A stretch of 64,000 bases of DNA from Bacillota bacterium (lineage in GTDB: Bacteria; Bacillota; Clostridia; Oscillospirales; Ruminococcaceae). Position 1 is the stretch's first letter. Each line of letters opens with the position of its first letter. Both the position numbers and the translations under genes were made by a program. The notes under the pieces were generated by a model that searched no databases, was not told where the DNA came from, and saw nothing but the letters and a program-made list of their open reading frames with translations. The stretch lies in NCBI GenBank assembly GCA_023458875.1, contig JAEWXO010000083.1:18060-82059 (forward strand), given 5' to 3'. Below, one piece after another: positions 38,458 to 48,803 of the stretch.

Positions 38458-39855
38458 TTACTCATAGAATCTCTTGGCTGCATCAGGATTATATTTTTCA
38501 CTCAGAAGCTTTTCATCTATACGGTCAAGCTCTGATTCAGGCATAAGCGAAAGCAAAGCCCATCCAAGATCAAGAGTCTGCTCTATTGATCTGTTCTCGT
38601 CAAATCCCTGCTTAATAAAATGCTTCTCAAACTGTATTCCAAATGAAATATATTTTTTATCGATCTCGGATAACTCTTCCTCACCTATTACGGCTGCAAG
38701 AGAACGAGCCTCCTGAACCTTTGCATAGCATGCAAAAAGCTGATTTGCAACTGACGAATGATCGGCTCTTGTATAGCCCTCACCGATACCGTCCTTCATA
38801 AGTCGTGATAATGAAGGCAGTACCGATATAGACGGGTAAATACCAGTCTGATCAAGACTTCTGTCAAGAACTATCTGGCCCTCTGTTATATATCCTGTAA
38901 GGTCAGGTACCGGATGAGTAATATCATCATTAGGCATAGTAAGAATAGGTATCTGTGTAACGCTGCCTGTTGATCCGTTTATTACCCCGGCTCTCTCATA
39001 CAGTGACGCAAGGTCAGAATAAAGATATCCTGGATAACCTTTTCTTCCAGGGATCTCACCCTTTGATGAACTGAATTCACGAAGCGCCTCTGCATATGAT
39101 GTCATATCTGTAAGTATAACAAGAATATGCATATTCTTTTCATATGCGAGATACTCAGCTGCTGTAAGAGCACACCGCGGAGTAAGTATCCTTTCTATGA
39201 TAGGGTCATTTGCAAGGTTAAGAAACATTACAACGTTCTGAAGAACGCCGCTCTCTTCAAAGCTTTTTCTGAAATAATCAGCTACATCATGCTTTACACC
39301 CATTGCGCCGAATACAACGGCAAACTCCTGTCCGCTTTCATCAGCTATCTGCGCCTGTCTTACTATCTGAACAGCAAGCTTATTATGTGACAATCCTGAA
39401 CCTGAGAATATAGGGAGCTTCTGTCCTCTGATAAGAGTCATAAGGCAATCGATAGAAGATATTCCTGTTCTGATATAGTTTCTAGGATATGATCTTGAAA
39501 CAGGGTTAAGAGGCTTTCCGTTTATATCAGCAAATTTTTCAGGATAAATATATCCGAGATTATCAATAGGTTTTCCTGAACCACTAAACACACGTCCGAG
39601 AATATCTTTTGAAAGAGGCATTTCAAGCGGTTTTCCTGTAAAAGCTGTTTTTGTGTTTTTAAGAGAAAGGCCTTTTGTTCCTTCAAATACCTGAAGAACG
39701 ACCTTATCACCTGACATTTCAACAACTCTTCCTATTCTTTCTGTGCCGTCGTCAAGCTTTATTTCTGCTACTTCATCAAAGCTTACTCCGTTTACATTCT
39801 CCAACACTATAAGAGGTCCGTTTACCTGACTAAGGCCCATGTACTGTAAACTCAT
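38458..39855 (-). CDS. atpB: V/A-type ATPase subunit B
   Basis: The 465-residue regulatory subunit contains [36 protein letters not shown] and [21 protein letters not shown], as in V-type B subunits; it lacks a canonical P-loop. The start is the ATG at 39855, which overlaps the subunit A stop (ATGA at 39852-39855) and has GGAGGG upstream. A longer frame to 39870 is less likely. It alternates with A in the catalytic hexamer. Confidence 0.96.
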   Translation of the reverse strand: MSLQYMGLSQVNGPLIVLENVNGVSFDEVAEIKLDDGTERIGRVVEMSGDKVVLQVFEGTKGLSLKNTKTAFTGKPLEMPLSKDILGRVFSGSGKPIDNLGYIYPEKFADINGKPLNPVSRSYPRNYIRTGISSIDCLMTLIRGQKLPIFSGSGLSHNKLAVQIVRQAQIADESGQEFAVVFGAMGVKHDVADYFRKSFEESGVLQNVVMFLNLANDPIIERILTPRCALTAAEYLAYEKNMHILVILTDMTSYAEALREFSSSKGEIPGRKGYPGYLYSDLASLYERAGVINGSTGSVTQIPILTMPNDDITHPVPDLTGYITEGQIVLDRSLDQTGIYPSISVLPSLSRLMKDGIGEGYTRADHSSVANQLFACYAKVQEARSLAAVIGEEELSEIDKKYISFGIQFEKHFIKQGFDENRSIEQTLDLGWALLSLMPESELDRIDEKLLSEKYNPDAAKRFYE

Positions 39856-41630
39856 TGTTCGGCCCTCCATTCATCATCTGATTTGATATTATCAAGAACA
39901 TCAGTAATTTCTTTTATATAATCATCAAACATCTCAGGCTTGTCGTTAGGAATATCGTATTTCATTTTGATTACTTTTTCCATCAGTCCTGTCTTAATGA
40001 CAAGATTTACTGTCTTACCCTGAGCGATGACTCTCTTTGATTCTGAATACAGGTGTAAAATTACCTTCATCATAAGAAGCTGCTTTGTAAGAGGAACAAA
40101 TGTATCATCCTTATGATAAGCATTCTGCTGGAGAAATCCTACTCTTATTACTCTGGCAATCTCAATTACAAGCTTCTGGTCATCAGGAAGAACATCCGAA
40201 CCTATAAGCTTTACTATCTCCATAAGCTTATTTTCTTCGATAAGGATATTTGATATTGCCTGACGGCATTCCATAAAATCATGACCTGCATTTCTGGTAT
40301 AGAATTCAGACAGCTCATCAATATACTCACTGTAGCTTGTTGTCCAGTTTATAGCCGGATAATGTCTTGCATATGCAAGTGATTTATCAAGAGTCCAGAA
40401 ACAACGGACAAATCTCTTTGTATTCTGTGTAACAGGCTCAGAAAAGTCGGAACCCTGAGGTGAAACCGCACCTATTATTGTTACCGAGCCTTCTTTGTCA
40501 GATAATGTCTGTACATAACCTGCACGCTCATAGAACTCTGAAAGTCTTGACGGAAGATATGCCGGGAATCCTTCTTCTGCAGGCATTTCTTCAAGACGTC
40601 CTGATATTTCTCTTAAGGCCTCTGCCCATCTTGATGTTGAGTCGGCCATTATTGCAATATGATATCCCATATCACGGTAATACTCTGCAAGAGTAATACC
40701 TGTATAAATAGAAGCTTCTCTGGCCGCAACAGGCATGTTTGAAGTATTTGCTATAAGCACTGTTCTGTCTGTAAGAGGTCTGTTTGTCTTTGGGTCAATA
40801 AGCTGTGAAAATTCCTCAAGAACCTGAGTCATTTCATTTCCACGCTCACCGCATCCTATATATACGATAATGTCAGCGTCACACCACTTGGCAAGCTGAT
40901 GCTGTGTCATGGTCTTCCCCGTACCGAATCCTCCCGGAATGGCTGCAGTACCGCCCTTTGCAATAGGCAATATAGTATCTATTACACGCTGACCTGTTAT
41001 AAGCGGTCTGGAAATAAGCATTCTTTCACTGACAGGTCTGGGCTGTCTTATCGGCCATTTCTGGCATAATGTAAGCTCTGTTTCTTTTCCGTTTTCATCT
41101 TTTATTACGCAAACCGTATCATTTATTTTATAATTTCCGTCTTCGTTTACGGAAACAACATCACCCTCAAGCAGCGGATAAAGCATACAGTAATGTTTCA
41201 CTACAGGTGTTTCCTGGCATTCTGCATAGATTTGTCCGCCCTTGAGATGATCTCCGACCTTGACTTTTATTAATGTCTCATATTCTTTTTCTTCATCAAG
41301 AGCCAAAACATTTGCACCCTCTGATATAAAGGCACTGTCCAGTAATTTTTCTATCTGAAGAAGAGGTCTTTCGATTCCGTCAAAAATATTTGATATAATT
41401 CCCGGACCCAGAGTCGCACACATAGGTGCTCCGGTCGTATAAACAGGTTCCCCTGCTTTAAGCCCTGTAGTTGTTTCATAAACCTGAATTGTTGTAAACT
41501 GCTCTGTTATTCCGATTACTTCACCGATAAGCTTTTTATTGCCGACATAGACCATTTCAAGCATTGAAAAATCCTTTGTGTCCTTTACCTTGACTACCGG
41601 TCCGTTAATGGCATAAACCGAGTTCTGCAT
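39852..41630 (-). CDS. atpA: V/A-type ATPase catalytic subunit A
   Basis: The 592-residue protein has the P-loop [17 protein letters not shown] near residue 232. The arginine and DELSD-type regions follow ([44 protein letters not shown]), and the N-terminal non-homologous bulge distinguishes A from F-type beta. It hydrolyses or makes ATP. It is coupled to subunit B through a 4-nt overlap and lies 23 nt after subunit E. Confidence 0.97.
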   Translation of the reverse strand: MQNSVYAINGPVVKVKDTKDFSMLEMVYVGNKKLIGEVIGITEQFTTIQVYETTTGLKAGEPVYTTGAPMCATLGPGIISNIFDGIERPLLQIEKLLDSAFISEGANVLALDEEKEYETLIKVKVGDHLKGGQIYAECQETPVVKHYCMLYPLLEGDVVSVNEDGNYKINDTVCVIKDENGKETELTLCQKWPIRQPRPVSERMLISRPLITGQRVIDTILPIAKGGTAAIPGGFGTGKTMTQHQLAKWCDADIIVYIGCGERGNEMTQVLEEFSQLIDPKTNRPLTDRTVLIANTSNMPVAAREASIYTGITLAEYYRDMGYHIAIMADSTSRWAEALREISGRLEEMPAEEGFPAYLPSRLSEFYERAGYVQTLSDKEGSVTIIGAVSPQGSDFSEPVTQNTKRFVRCFWTLDKSLAYARHYPAINWTTSYSEYIDELSEFYTRNAGHDFMECRQAISNILIEENKLMEIVKLIGSDVLPDDQKLVIEIARVIRVGFLQQNAYHKDDTFVPLTKQLLMMKVILHLYSESKRVIAQGKTVNLVIKTGLMEKVIKMKYDIPNDKPEMFDDYIKEITDVLDNIKSDDEWRAEQ

Positions 41631-41653
41631 AAAATACCCTCCCTGTCAATAAT

Positions 41654-42229
41654 TTATGACAGCTTATATTTTGAACCAAAGTTCTTCTTCTGTTCACAAA
41701 GCATATTGTCAATTGTTTTATTTATTAATACCGAAGATGATCTGTCATATACAGATAAACCGCCGTATTTTACACATGCATCTTCACAAAATGCACACTC
41801 TTCATTCAGATATGATTTCAGCAACTCCGAATACTTCATATCATCAGGTTTCAGATAAATTGTTGTTTGGGAGTCAACCTTTTCGCCTTTAAGAAGATCA
41901 ATAAGATAGTTTTTATATTCATCAGTCTGTGTAAATTCCAGTATTCTTTTTTCAACATCTGAAAATATCTGCCTTACAAGATTTTCTCTATGGGTAAGAA
42001 TTTTTATTCTTGCCTCCTGTTCAGCCTTTGAAACCATCATTTTATTTTTTGCAGCAGCATCCGCCACGGCAGCTTTAATTTTTACATATGCAGCATTCAA
42101 CGCTTCATCTTCTGCTGTTTCAAGAATAGTTTTTCTTTTTTCCTTTACACTTGATAACAGATCTTCTATCTGCTGATTGACATCTGCATTAACAGCATCA
42201 ATAAAGCCCTTAAGTTTTGTTTCTGTCAT
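41654..42229 (-). CDS. atpE: V/A-type ATPase subunit E (peripheral stalk)
   Basis: The 191-residue protein has a long charged N-terminal coiled coil (about residues 10-90: LLSSVKEKRKTILETAEDEA and so on) and a globular C-terminus with LNEECAFCEDACVKYGGLSV. This architecture and its position just before subunit A fit subunit E. It pairs with the small coiled-coil subunit at 46.1 kb to make the peripheral stalk. Sequence conservation is low, so position carries weight. Confidence 0.88.
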   Translation of the reverse strand: MTETKLKGFIDAVNADVNQQIEDLLSSVKEKRKTILETAEDEALNAAYVKIKAAVADAAAKNKMMVSKAEQEARIKILTHRENLVRQIFSDVEKRILEFTQTDEYKNYLIDLLKGEKVDSQTTIYLKPDDMKYSELLKSYLNEECAFCEDACVKYGGLSVYDRSSSVLINKTIDNMLCEQKKNFGSKYKLS

Positions 42230-42280
42230 TGATATATTCCCTTTCTAAGAAATTTTACAGCAAAAGCAGACATCCATCTG

Positions 42281-42589
42281 CTATATCCTGATGCCGATTG
42301 CTTCACGGACATATTGTGAGATGGATGTTGATATATGAGATGAGCCATGTCTGTCCGGTATTTCTACAATAAGAGGGTATTTTCTGTTAAGCTTAAGATC
42401 ATATACCATTTCTGATGATTCCATAATAAGCTTCTGTGTTATAAGTATTACAGCAATATCTCTGTCCTGCATTGCTTTGTTGAGTGCTGACTTGACCTCT
42501 GCTCTTTCATGAGCAAGCACTCCTCTGATTCCGCCTAGTCTCATTCCCATAAGTGTATCAATATTATCACTGATAAGAAAAAACTTCAT
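42281..42589 (-). CDS. atpF: V/A-type ATPase subunit F
   Basis: The 102-residue protein is a small alpha/beta domain: FFLISDNIDTLMGMRLGGIRG, then DIAVILITQKLIM and YPLIVEIPDRHGS. This is the V-type F subunit, called NtpG in Enterococcus hirae. It binds subunit D in the central stalk. It is 5 nt after the K subunit gene. Confidence 0.92.
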   Translation of the reverse strand: MKFFLISDNIDTLMGMRLGGIRGVLAHERAEVKSALNKAMQDRDIAVILITQKLIMESSEMVYDLKLNRKYPLIVEIPDRHGSSHISTSISQYVREAIGIRI

Positions 42590-42594
42590 AATAA

Positions 42595-43035
42595 TCAGAC
42601 CTTACCGATAATCATAAATGCTATGATAAATCCATAAAGTGCAACACCTTCGCCAAGTGCAACAAATATAAGGGACTTTGCAAATGACTTTGGTTCTTCT
42701 GCAACAGCACCGATAGCAGCTGATGCACCGGATGCAACGGCAATACCGCATCCTATTGAACCGAGACCTACTGAGAGAGCAGCTGCAATATATCCAAGGC
42801 CTGCACTGCTGTTAGTTACAACCTCTGCTGCAGTTTCTGCTGCCTGGGCATTTATAAAACCGCCTATAGGACAGATTATTGAAAGTGCCATTACAGCAAA
42901 AAATGAACAAAGATTAAGTATTATTGCATTTTTAGCTTTCTTCGGTGATTTCTTTTTACTAAAAACTGCAATAAAAGGTAAAGAAATAATGCACAGGATC
43001 AAAAGCGGCATTAAAGCCAATTCTAAAATATTCAT
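42595..43035 (-). CDS. atpK: V/A-type ATPase proteolipid subunit K
   Basis: The 146-residue protein has four membrane helices. The second hairpin is Gly/Ala-rich (LGYIAAALSVGLGSIGCGIA, then GASAAIGAVAEEPKS). The ion-carrying Glu is in VALGEGVALYGFIIAF in the last helix. Only one carboxylate is seen for four helices, which gives fewer ion sites per ring than a two-helix subunit. The residues after Glu are GVA rather than the T/S-containing motif seen in sodium-binding rings, so ion choice is open. Confidence 0.93.
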   Translation of the reverse strand: MNILELALMPLLILCIISLPFIAVFSKKKSPKKAKNAIILNLCSFFAVMALSIICPIGGFINAQAAETAAEVVTNSSAGLGYIAAALSVGLGSIGCGIAVASGASAAIGAVAEEPKSFAKSLIFVALGEGVALYGFIIAFMIIGKV

Positions 43036-43080
43036 AACATTCTCCGTTTCTCCGCATTTAATTATAAGCGGTTAAAAAAA

Positions 43081-45018
43081 TTATTTATAATTTACGTTAT
43101 AGCGTACTTTGACAGGCTCAAAGGCCTTTCCGTCACCATCATAGCATCTTGAGAATATTTCGTAGAATTCAAGTCTGAGAACCTGAATACCGGAAAGCAT
43201 GCCTTCCATTATTATTACAAATAAATTTCCTAAAATAACTATTATAGGTGACGCACCCTGATACATATCAGCAAGAAGCATTACTACTGACATCATAGCT
43301 GCATGTGACAGTACAAATCCACCTATTCTGACGAATGAGAGTGTATTTGTTACATATCCGAGCAGAAACTCAAAAACTTCAAAAAAGTTTGAAGCTATAA
43401 AATCCCCTATGCCGTCAGATTTGAATCTCTTTCCGCTGAGCATACATCCGAGTGGTTCTCTCAGAAGCATAACTATAAGAGGAAGTACAATAAGGAAGAT
43501 TACATATACAGTAGTGAATACATTTTTACCGAACAAATATGCTGATATCGCTGCATATAAAATTGCACAGAAAAATATAAGTCCTGTTATGCCGTTGTTC
43601 CCGAATACTGCACTTTCATATTCTTTGTTTCTCATAGAAGTAACAATATTTATTAATATAGATATTATTATGAGTCCTATCCCTATGCCTATTGCAGAAC
43701 CCAAAATAGTATTTATATTATCCATTACTTCAATAGGCTTTTCTTTAAATCCGATTGCATGATAAAGCGGATCAAGAGCATGCTCAAATCCAAAAACAGA
43801 ACCGAACAACAGTCCGAAAAACGCGCTTGAAATACCTATTCGTGACATAATAGCACAAAGATTGTTCTTTGTCTTTTTATATAGTATTGCACCGATAACA
43901 GCGACAACCAGACCTTGCCCCAGATCACCGAACATTATACCAAATAAGATTGTATATGTGATAGCGACAAGATTTATCGGGTTAAATCCACCATATTCAG
44001 GTAGCCCGTACATTTCAATGAAAAGCGAAAATGGGTTTGTAAATTTGTTTGTTTTAAGCTTTACCGGTATCTGTATATTTTCCTCTGAATCCGGCGGCTT
44101 AAGAACTACTGAAACATCACATATTGAACTGAATAATTCTTTAAATCGCGGCGCATCCTTTTCCGTAACAAAACCTACTATAATGAATTTGTCCTTAAAT
44201 ACTGAAGCCTTTGATCTTAATTCAAATGAATCATATAGATATTTTATCCGGCAAAATACCATTTTTACCTTATGTGCTTCTTTTTCAATAAGATTTTTTC
44301 TGCATGCTCTGAGCTTCTCAATTCTTACTTTTGCTTCGTCATATTTGCGTTGAACATCCTGTATTTCCTCATCAGGCTTTCCCGTTACATAATCAGGAAC
44401 CCATATACGTTCAAAATAAAGATCGTTAAACACTTTGTCTGCTTTTTTCAGATACTCCAAAGGAACAAAGTACATTCCCCAGTAATAAGCCTTATCCATG
44501 TCATAATGAACAAAAACAAACTGGTCACTTCCATAATATTCAAGCTTAGGATAACTGTCCACAGGCAGCTTTCCGAATCTTACATGAAGGTGCTTGCATT
44601 TAAACAGACTTTCCATATCTATATCCATACCGTGAAGATGTTTAAGCTGTAAAAGTATCTGTTCATACTGTGCAATAGCATTCGTTGTATCCGAAATTTC
44701 TTTTATAATAGTCCCCATCTTCTCGCTTATTTCATCAGCATAATCTGACAGATATTTAAAGGACATATCTTTGATTTCTGAAAAATCAGTTTTAGAAAAT
44801 TTCAGGTCATTTTCAAAGTCTATGGATACTATTTTATTCAGTGCATCTTTATATGGATTATCTTCACGAAGCTGTGTAAATCCAGTACTTTCAGTGTTTA
44901 CTGAATCAACGGCAGATTCTATATGAAAACATTCACTTTCAATACATTTAGAAATAGTTCTGTCAAGATTTTTTACCTGTCCTGCAATATTGACAAGCAA
45001 CATCTTTTCAATTGACAC
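43081..45018 (-). CDS. atpI: V/A-type ATPase subunit I
   Basis: The 645-residue protein has a large soluble N-terminal half with coiled coils, and a C-terminal half of about seven or eight membrane helices. The channel arginines are in NTLSFVRIGGFVLSHAAMM and QVLRLEFYEIFSRCYDGDGKAFEP. It couples ion flow to the K ring. The start is taken as GTG at 45018 (VSIEKMLLVNIAG) because GGAGG lies 6 nt upstream and family members begin there; the ORF extends six codons further. Confidence 0.93.
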   Translation of the reverse strand: MSIEKMLLVNIAGQVKNLDRTISKCIESECFHIESAVDSVNTESTGFTQLREDNPYKDALNKIVSIDFENDLKFSKTDFSEIKDMSFKYLSDYADEISEKMGTIIKEISDTTNAIAQYEQILLQLKHLHGMDIDMESLFKCKHLHVRFGKLPVDSYPKLEYYGSDQFVFVHYDMDKAYYWGMYFVPLEYLKKADKVFNDLYFERIWVPDYVTGKPDEEIQDVQRKYDEAKVRIEKLRACRKNLIEKEAHKVKMVFCRIKYLYDSFELRSKASVFKDKFIIVGFVTEKDAPRFKELFSSICDVSVVLKPPDSEENIQIPVKLKTNKFTNPFSLFIEMYGLPEYGGFNPINLVAITYTILFGIMFGDLGQGLVVAVIGAILYKKTKNNLCAIMSRIGISSAFFGLLFGSVFGFEHALDPLYHAIGFKEKPIEVMDNINTILGSAIGIGIGLIIISILINIVTSMRNKEYESAVFGNNGITGLIFFCAILYAAISAYLFGKNVFTTVYVIFLIVLPLIVMLLREPLGCMLSGKRFKSDGIGDFIASNFFEVFEFLLGYVTNTLSFVRIGGFVLSHAAMMSVVMLLADMYQGASPIIVILGNLFVIIMEGMLSGIQVLRLEFYEIFSRCYDGDGKAFEPVKVRYNVNYK

Positions 45019-45054
45019 ATAATTCCTCCCTTTCATTTAATACCGGATCAGTAC

Positions 45055-46098
45055 CTATATTGATATAATCATATTCAATATATAATTTTGCGTCTTGCCA
45101 TATCTTATTCCTTCTATTATAGTAGTTATATTATCAACCTCAATATCAAGAAGGTATATAAGTGAATAAACACTTACCGCAGAATGATTTGAAAACATAA
45201 GTGAACGTCTTGCAGCCTGACATCTGAGCCTGTTTACCTCCAGTTCAAAATAATCGTCGTTATCAAGCTTGAATTTTCTTCCATAAAATGTTTTTGAAAA
45301 TTCGTTAAGAAAATCATCAGTTGTTTCAGCACCGAATAACTCTTTCTGCTTTTTGAGACTAAGCTTTCCATAGAACGGAAACGAATTTTTTTCAATCTCT
45401 GATACTGACAGACCATAAAACTTCTTCATTCGGTATGCATTTATAATATTTATAAAATCAACCTGAATATTTATCTGATCCAGAAGAATATTTTTAGTAT
45501 TACCTTTGAAATCTTTTTTTACAACATCCTCAAGCCATTTCATATAATATGTTCTGAGCCGTATTTCACATTCAAGATAAGGGGCATTTCCTGATTCGTC
45601 AAGTTGTATTCCTTTAAGAACTGAATAATACGGTGTGTGCTCAAGCTTATCAATCAGCTCGTTTATATTTCTGCTTCTTGCAAGAGCCATAAGGTCAAAG
45701 CTCGTCTTTGAAAGCAGATACGATGGCATTGAGGTGATATAGTCATCATAGCTTTTACTGTTCATATGAAGGATAATACTGAGTATTTCCCTTATTTCAG
45801 ATAATACAATAAGATAATTGTAAAAACGCTCTTTTCTGAGCTGCTGAAAATCACACAGAGCAATACATCTGTCAAACGAATATCTTCTGATGATTGACTC
45901 AAGATGACCTCTATGAATGGTAGCTGTGTTTATTGTACTTAATGCTGACGAGTAGTGGGTATTTTTTTTTAAATATTCTGCAGCTTCAGATACGCTTTTT
46001 TTATTTGAAAGTTCTCTGTAATCTGATTCTGAAAGCCTTTTGCCATAAATAGCCCTCGCTCGTGTAATAGTAGCATTTCTTTTATAATCAGTCAACAT
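45055..46098 (-). CDS. atpC: V/A-type ATPase subunit C
   Basis: The 347-residue, mostly helical protein starts ATITRARAIYGKRLSESDYREL and contains VDFINIINAYRMKKFYG, typical of the V/A-type C subunit that caps the rotor and joins the K ring. Its ATG overlaps the end of the upstream small subunit gene. Its position ahead of subunit I differs from the Enterococcus order F-I-K-E-C-G-A-B-D. Confidence 0.9.
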   Translation of the reverse strand: MLTDYKRNATITRARAIYGKRLSESDYRELSNKKSVSEAAEYLKKNTHYSSALSTINTATIHRGHLESIIRRYSFDRCIALCDFQQLRKERFYNYLIVLSEIREILSIILHMNSKSYDDYITSMPSYLLSKTSFDLMALARSRNINELIDKLEHTPYYSVLKGIQLDESGNAPYLECEIRLRTYYMKWLEDVVKKDFKGNTKNILLDQINIQVDFINIINAYRMKKFYGLSVSEIEKNSFPFYGKLSLKKQKELFGAETTDDFLNEFSKTFYGRKFKLDNDDYFELEVNRLRCQAARRSLMFSNHSAVSVYSLIYLLDIEVDNITTIIEGIRYGKTQNYILNMIISI

Positions 46099-46408
46099 TA
46101 CCACCCACTATCGTATGAAAGATGCCGTCTTCAATAGATAAATGTATATTTTCATAAACTTCGTCAAGCTGTTTGATTTTTGACATACAGTCATCTTCAA
46201 TTTTCTTCAGCTCCTTATCTGTTTCAAGCTGATGAAATCTGATTATTTCCTGTATGCGTTCCTGTGCTTTGGAATCAATGTCATCCTTTAAATCCTGGGC
46301 TTCTTTTTCAGAAGCATTCAGAATTTTTTTGCTTTCGTTATCAGCGTTAATAAGTCTTTCATCTGCTTCTTTGTCAATGCTGATAATTTCATTAACTATA
46401 TTTTCCAT
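46088..46408 (-). CDS. V/A-type ATPase small coiled-coil subunit (G/H, NtpF-like)
   Basis: The 106-residue protein is almost wholly charged coiled coil (EIISIDKEADERLINADNES, KKILNASEKEAQDLK and so on). Such a protein at the head of a V-ATPase operon is the G/H peripheral-stalk subunit that pairs with E. Its C-terminus overlaps the subunit C start. It lies 24 nt after the PFL-family gene, so the operon may be read from there. Confidence 0.85.
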   Translation of the reverse strand: MENIVNEIISIDKEADERLINADNESKKILNASEKEAQDLKDDIDSKAQERIQEIIRFHQLETDKELKKIEDDCMSKIKQLDEVYENIHLSIEDGIFHTIVGGNVD

Positions 46409-46432
46409 AAAATATACCCCTGGTATTTCATT

Positions 46433-47791
46433 TTAGTTTTTGACACTATGCATAGGTGCCGGAAGTCTTCCACCTCTGGAAATAAATTTTGAAGCTGAAC
46501 CTTCATGAATACTCATTACAGGACCACTTCCAAGCAATCCGCCAAATTCTAACATATCGCCTTCTTTTTTACCAATAGCAGGTATTATTCTTACTGCTGT
46601 TGTTTTATTGTTTACCATTCCTATCGCTGCTTCATCAGCAATAATAGCTGAGATAGTATCAGGAGATATATCTCCCGGAACAGCTATCATATCAAGACCA
46701 ACTGAGCAGACAGCAGTCATTGCTTCAAGCTTATCAAGCCTTAAAACTCCTGTCTGTGCTGCTGCTATCATACCCGCATCCTCAGAAACAGGTATAAACG
46801 CACCCGAAAGTCCCCCGATATGTGAAGAAGCCATTACTCCTCCTTTTTTTACTGCGTCATTAAGGAGTGCAAGTGCTGCGGTCGTTCCATGTATTCCACA
46901 CGTTTCCAGACCGAGCTCTTCAAGAATATATGCCACGCTGTCACCAACAGCAGGTGTAGGTGCAAGCGAAAGGTCAACAATTCCAAACGGAACATTAAGC
47001 ATCTCAGAAGCTCTTGAGCCAACGAGCTGTCCCATTCGTGTTATTTTAAATGCAGTCTTTTTAATTACATCAGCAATCTGTGAGATATCTGCATCAGGAT
47101 ATTTTGCTACTGCAGATCTTACAACACCTGGTCCTGATACACCGACATTAATTGCACAGTCAGGCTCTCCGACCCCATGGAAAGCACCTGCCATAAATGG
47201 ATTGTCCTCTACTGCATTGCAGAAAACAACGAGCTTTGCAGGGCCTATACAGTTTCTGTCTGCGGTTACCTCTGCTGATCTTTTAATTATTTTACCCATA
47301 AGAGCAACTGCATCCATATTGATTCCTGTTCTCGTGGAACCAACATTTACAGATGAACAAATATTTGAAGTACATGATAATGCTTCAGGGATAGAATTTA
47401 TTAGTTCAAGATCCCCTGCACTGAACCCTTTTTGCACAAGTGCCGAATAGCCTCCGATAAAGTTTACTCCGCAATGATCAGCAGCCTTCTGAAGTGTAAC
47501 AGCAAATTTAACAGGATTTTTTTCATCACATGCTGCACTTATTATTGAAATAGGTGTAACTGATATACGTTTATTAATTATCGGAATACCGTATTCTTTT
47601 TCTATTTTTTCACCGACACTTACAAGATTCTTTGCCTTGCTGACAATTTTGTTATATACCTTGTCACAGGCCCTGTCAATATCGCTGTCAATACAATCAA
47701 GCAGTGAAATACCCATTGTAATTGTTCTTATATCAAGGCATTCGTCCTGAATCATATGTATTGTTTCAAGTATATCATATGCATTTAACAT
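46433..47791 (-). CDS. PFL family protein (UPF0210/DUF711)
   Basis: The 452-residue protein has the UPF0210 features: [20 protein letters not shown] at the start, repeated Gly-rich stretches ([38 protein letters not shown]) and the C-terminal [21 protein letters not shown]. The family resembles glycyl-radical enzyme folds, but its biochemistry is not established. The start at 47791 is preferred because AGGAGA is spaced 7-8 nt from it. It is normally encoded next to the ACT-domain UPF0237 protein, as here, although repeat copy g lies between them. Confidence 0.93.
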   Translation of the reverse strand: MLNAYDILETIHMIQDECLDIRTITMGISLLDCIDSDIDRACDKVYNKIVSKAKNLVSVGEKIEKEYGIPIINKRISVTPISIISAACDEKNPVKFAVTLQKAADHCGVNFIGGYSALVQKGFSAGDLELINSIPEALSCTSNICSSVNVGSTRTGINMDAVALMGKIIKRSAEVTADRNCIGPAKLVVFCNAVEDNPFMAGAFHGVGEPDCAINVGVSGPGVVRSAVAKYPDADISQIADVIKKTAFKITRMGQLVGSRASEMLNVPFGIVDLSLAPTPAVGDSVAYILEELGLETCGIHGTTAALALLNDAVKKGGVMASSHIGGLSGAFIPVSEDAGMIAAAQTGVLRLDKLEAMTAVCSVGLDMIAVPGDISPDTISAIIADEAAIGMVNNKTTAVRIIPAIGKKEGDMLEFGGLLGSGPVMSIHEGSASKFISRGGRLPAPMHSVKN

Positions 47792-47831
47792 TATCATTCT
47801 CCTCTTTAACTTGTTTGATTATCAATTAAAT

Positions 47832-47932
47832 CGTTACTATTCAGACAAATGTATAATTCAGGGATGTATGAGCGAAGTCCAGGCGACCGCAAAGCCTGGT
47901 CGATTCCGCAGAATCGAAATCCTTGCTTAAGC
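47832..47932 (-). repeat. Dispersed hairpin repeat, copy g
   Basis: On the minus strand: stem 1 is GATTC-TGCG-GAATC, then GACCAGGCTTTGCGGTCGCC with the alternative CCAGGC/GCCTGG stem. It ends CTGAATAGTAAC. It is inserted between the UPF0237 and PFL genes. Confidence 0.88.
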
Positions 47933-47960
47933 ATTCCCCCATATGGGCCGAATAATAACA

Positions 47961-48230
47961 TTATATCTGATGCATAGAATTGAAAATATCCTCATGCATT
48001 GTATGAATAGAAAGATTTAACTGCTCGCCAAGTGAATTCATTTCATCGGCAAGAATCAGAAAATCCTTGTTAATTGCTGAGATATCAACAAGCATAATCA
48101 TTGCAAACATATCCTGAAGAACAGACTGTGTAACCTCAATAACATTTGCGTTATACTTAGCACACACAGCGCTTACTTTTGCTAATATTCCTACATTATC
48201 TTTACCTATAACAGTAATCACTGCCTTCAT
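47961..48230 (-). CDS. ACT-domain protein UPF0237
   Basis: The 89-residue protein is a single ACT domain: AVITVIGKDNVGILAKVSAV, ANVIEVTQSVLQDMFAM and LGEQLNLSIHTMHEDIFNSMHQI. That matches UPF0237, the usual partner of the PFL/UPF0210 protein and distantly GcvR-like. It probably senses an amino acid or similar ligand. GGAGG lies upstream of the ATG. A TATAAT with TG extension lies near 48275-48281 on the minus strand but lacks a good -35. Confidence 0.93.
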   Translation of the reverse strand: MKAVITVIGKDNVGILAKVSAVCAKYNANVIEVTQSVLQDMFAMIMLVDISAINKDFLILADEMNSLGEQLNLSIHTMHEDIFNSMHQI

Positions 48231-48291
48231 TATAAAGACCTCCGATATATTGTATTTTTTTTAACCGATTAATATTATATCACATTAAAAT

Positions 48292-48400
48292 AGAAAAGGA
48301 AAGCATTATTTATTTTTTTTTTATTATTAAAGAAAACGTTTCATAATAACAGAAAAGGAAAGTATTACTTATCATTTTTTATTATTAAAGAAAGCGTTTC
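48292..48400. repeat. Tandem duplication at the 3' end of the UPF0178 gene
   Basis: 48292-48342 and 48351-48400 are near-identical copies about 50 nt long with a 59-nt period: both have AGAAAAGGAAAG, an AT-rich run, ATTATTAAAGAAA and CGTTTC. The right copy forms the last codons and stop of the UPF0178 gene; the left copy is non-coding. Confidence 0.85.
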
Positions 48401-48802
48401 GGAAAAATTATCATCCTGTTTTTTCACACGTTTTTGATTTCCTTTGACTCTGCCGCCTGAATTTCTGATTGTCTTGCTTATATGCCTTTTTGAAAGAAGT
48501 CCGCTGATATTTTCGTCAGTATACCGCATACCATCCTGATTTATTACAACAGCTTTTTTAGCAAGACACATTGCGGCAAGGCCATAATCCTGGGTGATGA
48601 CAATATCCCCGTCCTCAACAAGATTGACAAGCCTGAAATCAACACTGTCAGCTCCCTTTGAAACTGTTATTGTTTCTACTCCCTCAATATTGAATATATG
48701 TGAGGTATCACAAAGCAATATACAGCGTATGTTATTTTCCAGTGCTGATTTAACAGTTGCGTTCACTACAGGACATCCGTCTGCATCTATCAGTATTTTT
48801 AT
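48365..48802 (-). CDS. UPF0178 (YaiI/YqxD) PIN-like protein, apparent ATA start
   Basis: The core includes ADGCPVVNATVKSALENN, VSKGADSVDFRLVNLVEDGD and IVITQDYGLAAMCLAKKA, as in DUF188/UPF0178, a PIN-like family. The conserved N-terminus (KILIDADGCPV) is present in the DNA but begins with ATA at 48800-48802, spaced 8 nt after GGAGG. No ATG, GTG or TTG precedes it in frame before the stop of the upstream glycosylase gene, only 1 nt away. Either a rare AUA start is used or a former ATG has mutated; a shortened protein from an internal GTG would lose the catalytic Asp. Length with ATA is 145 residues. Confidence 0.82.
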   Translation of the reverse strand: MKILIDADGCPVVNATVKSALENNIRCILLCDTSHIFNIEGVETITVSKGADSVDFRLVNLVEDGDIVITQDYGLAAMCLAKKAVVINQDGMRYTDENISGLLSKRHISKTIRNSGGRVKGNQKRVKKQDDNFSETLSLIIKNDK

Positions 48803-48803
48803 T

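Noticed and set aside
46608..47450. A 280-codon plus-strand frame
   Set aside because: It is antisense to the conserved PFL-family gene, has no ribosome binding site and resembles no protein.
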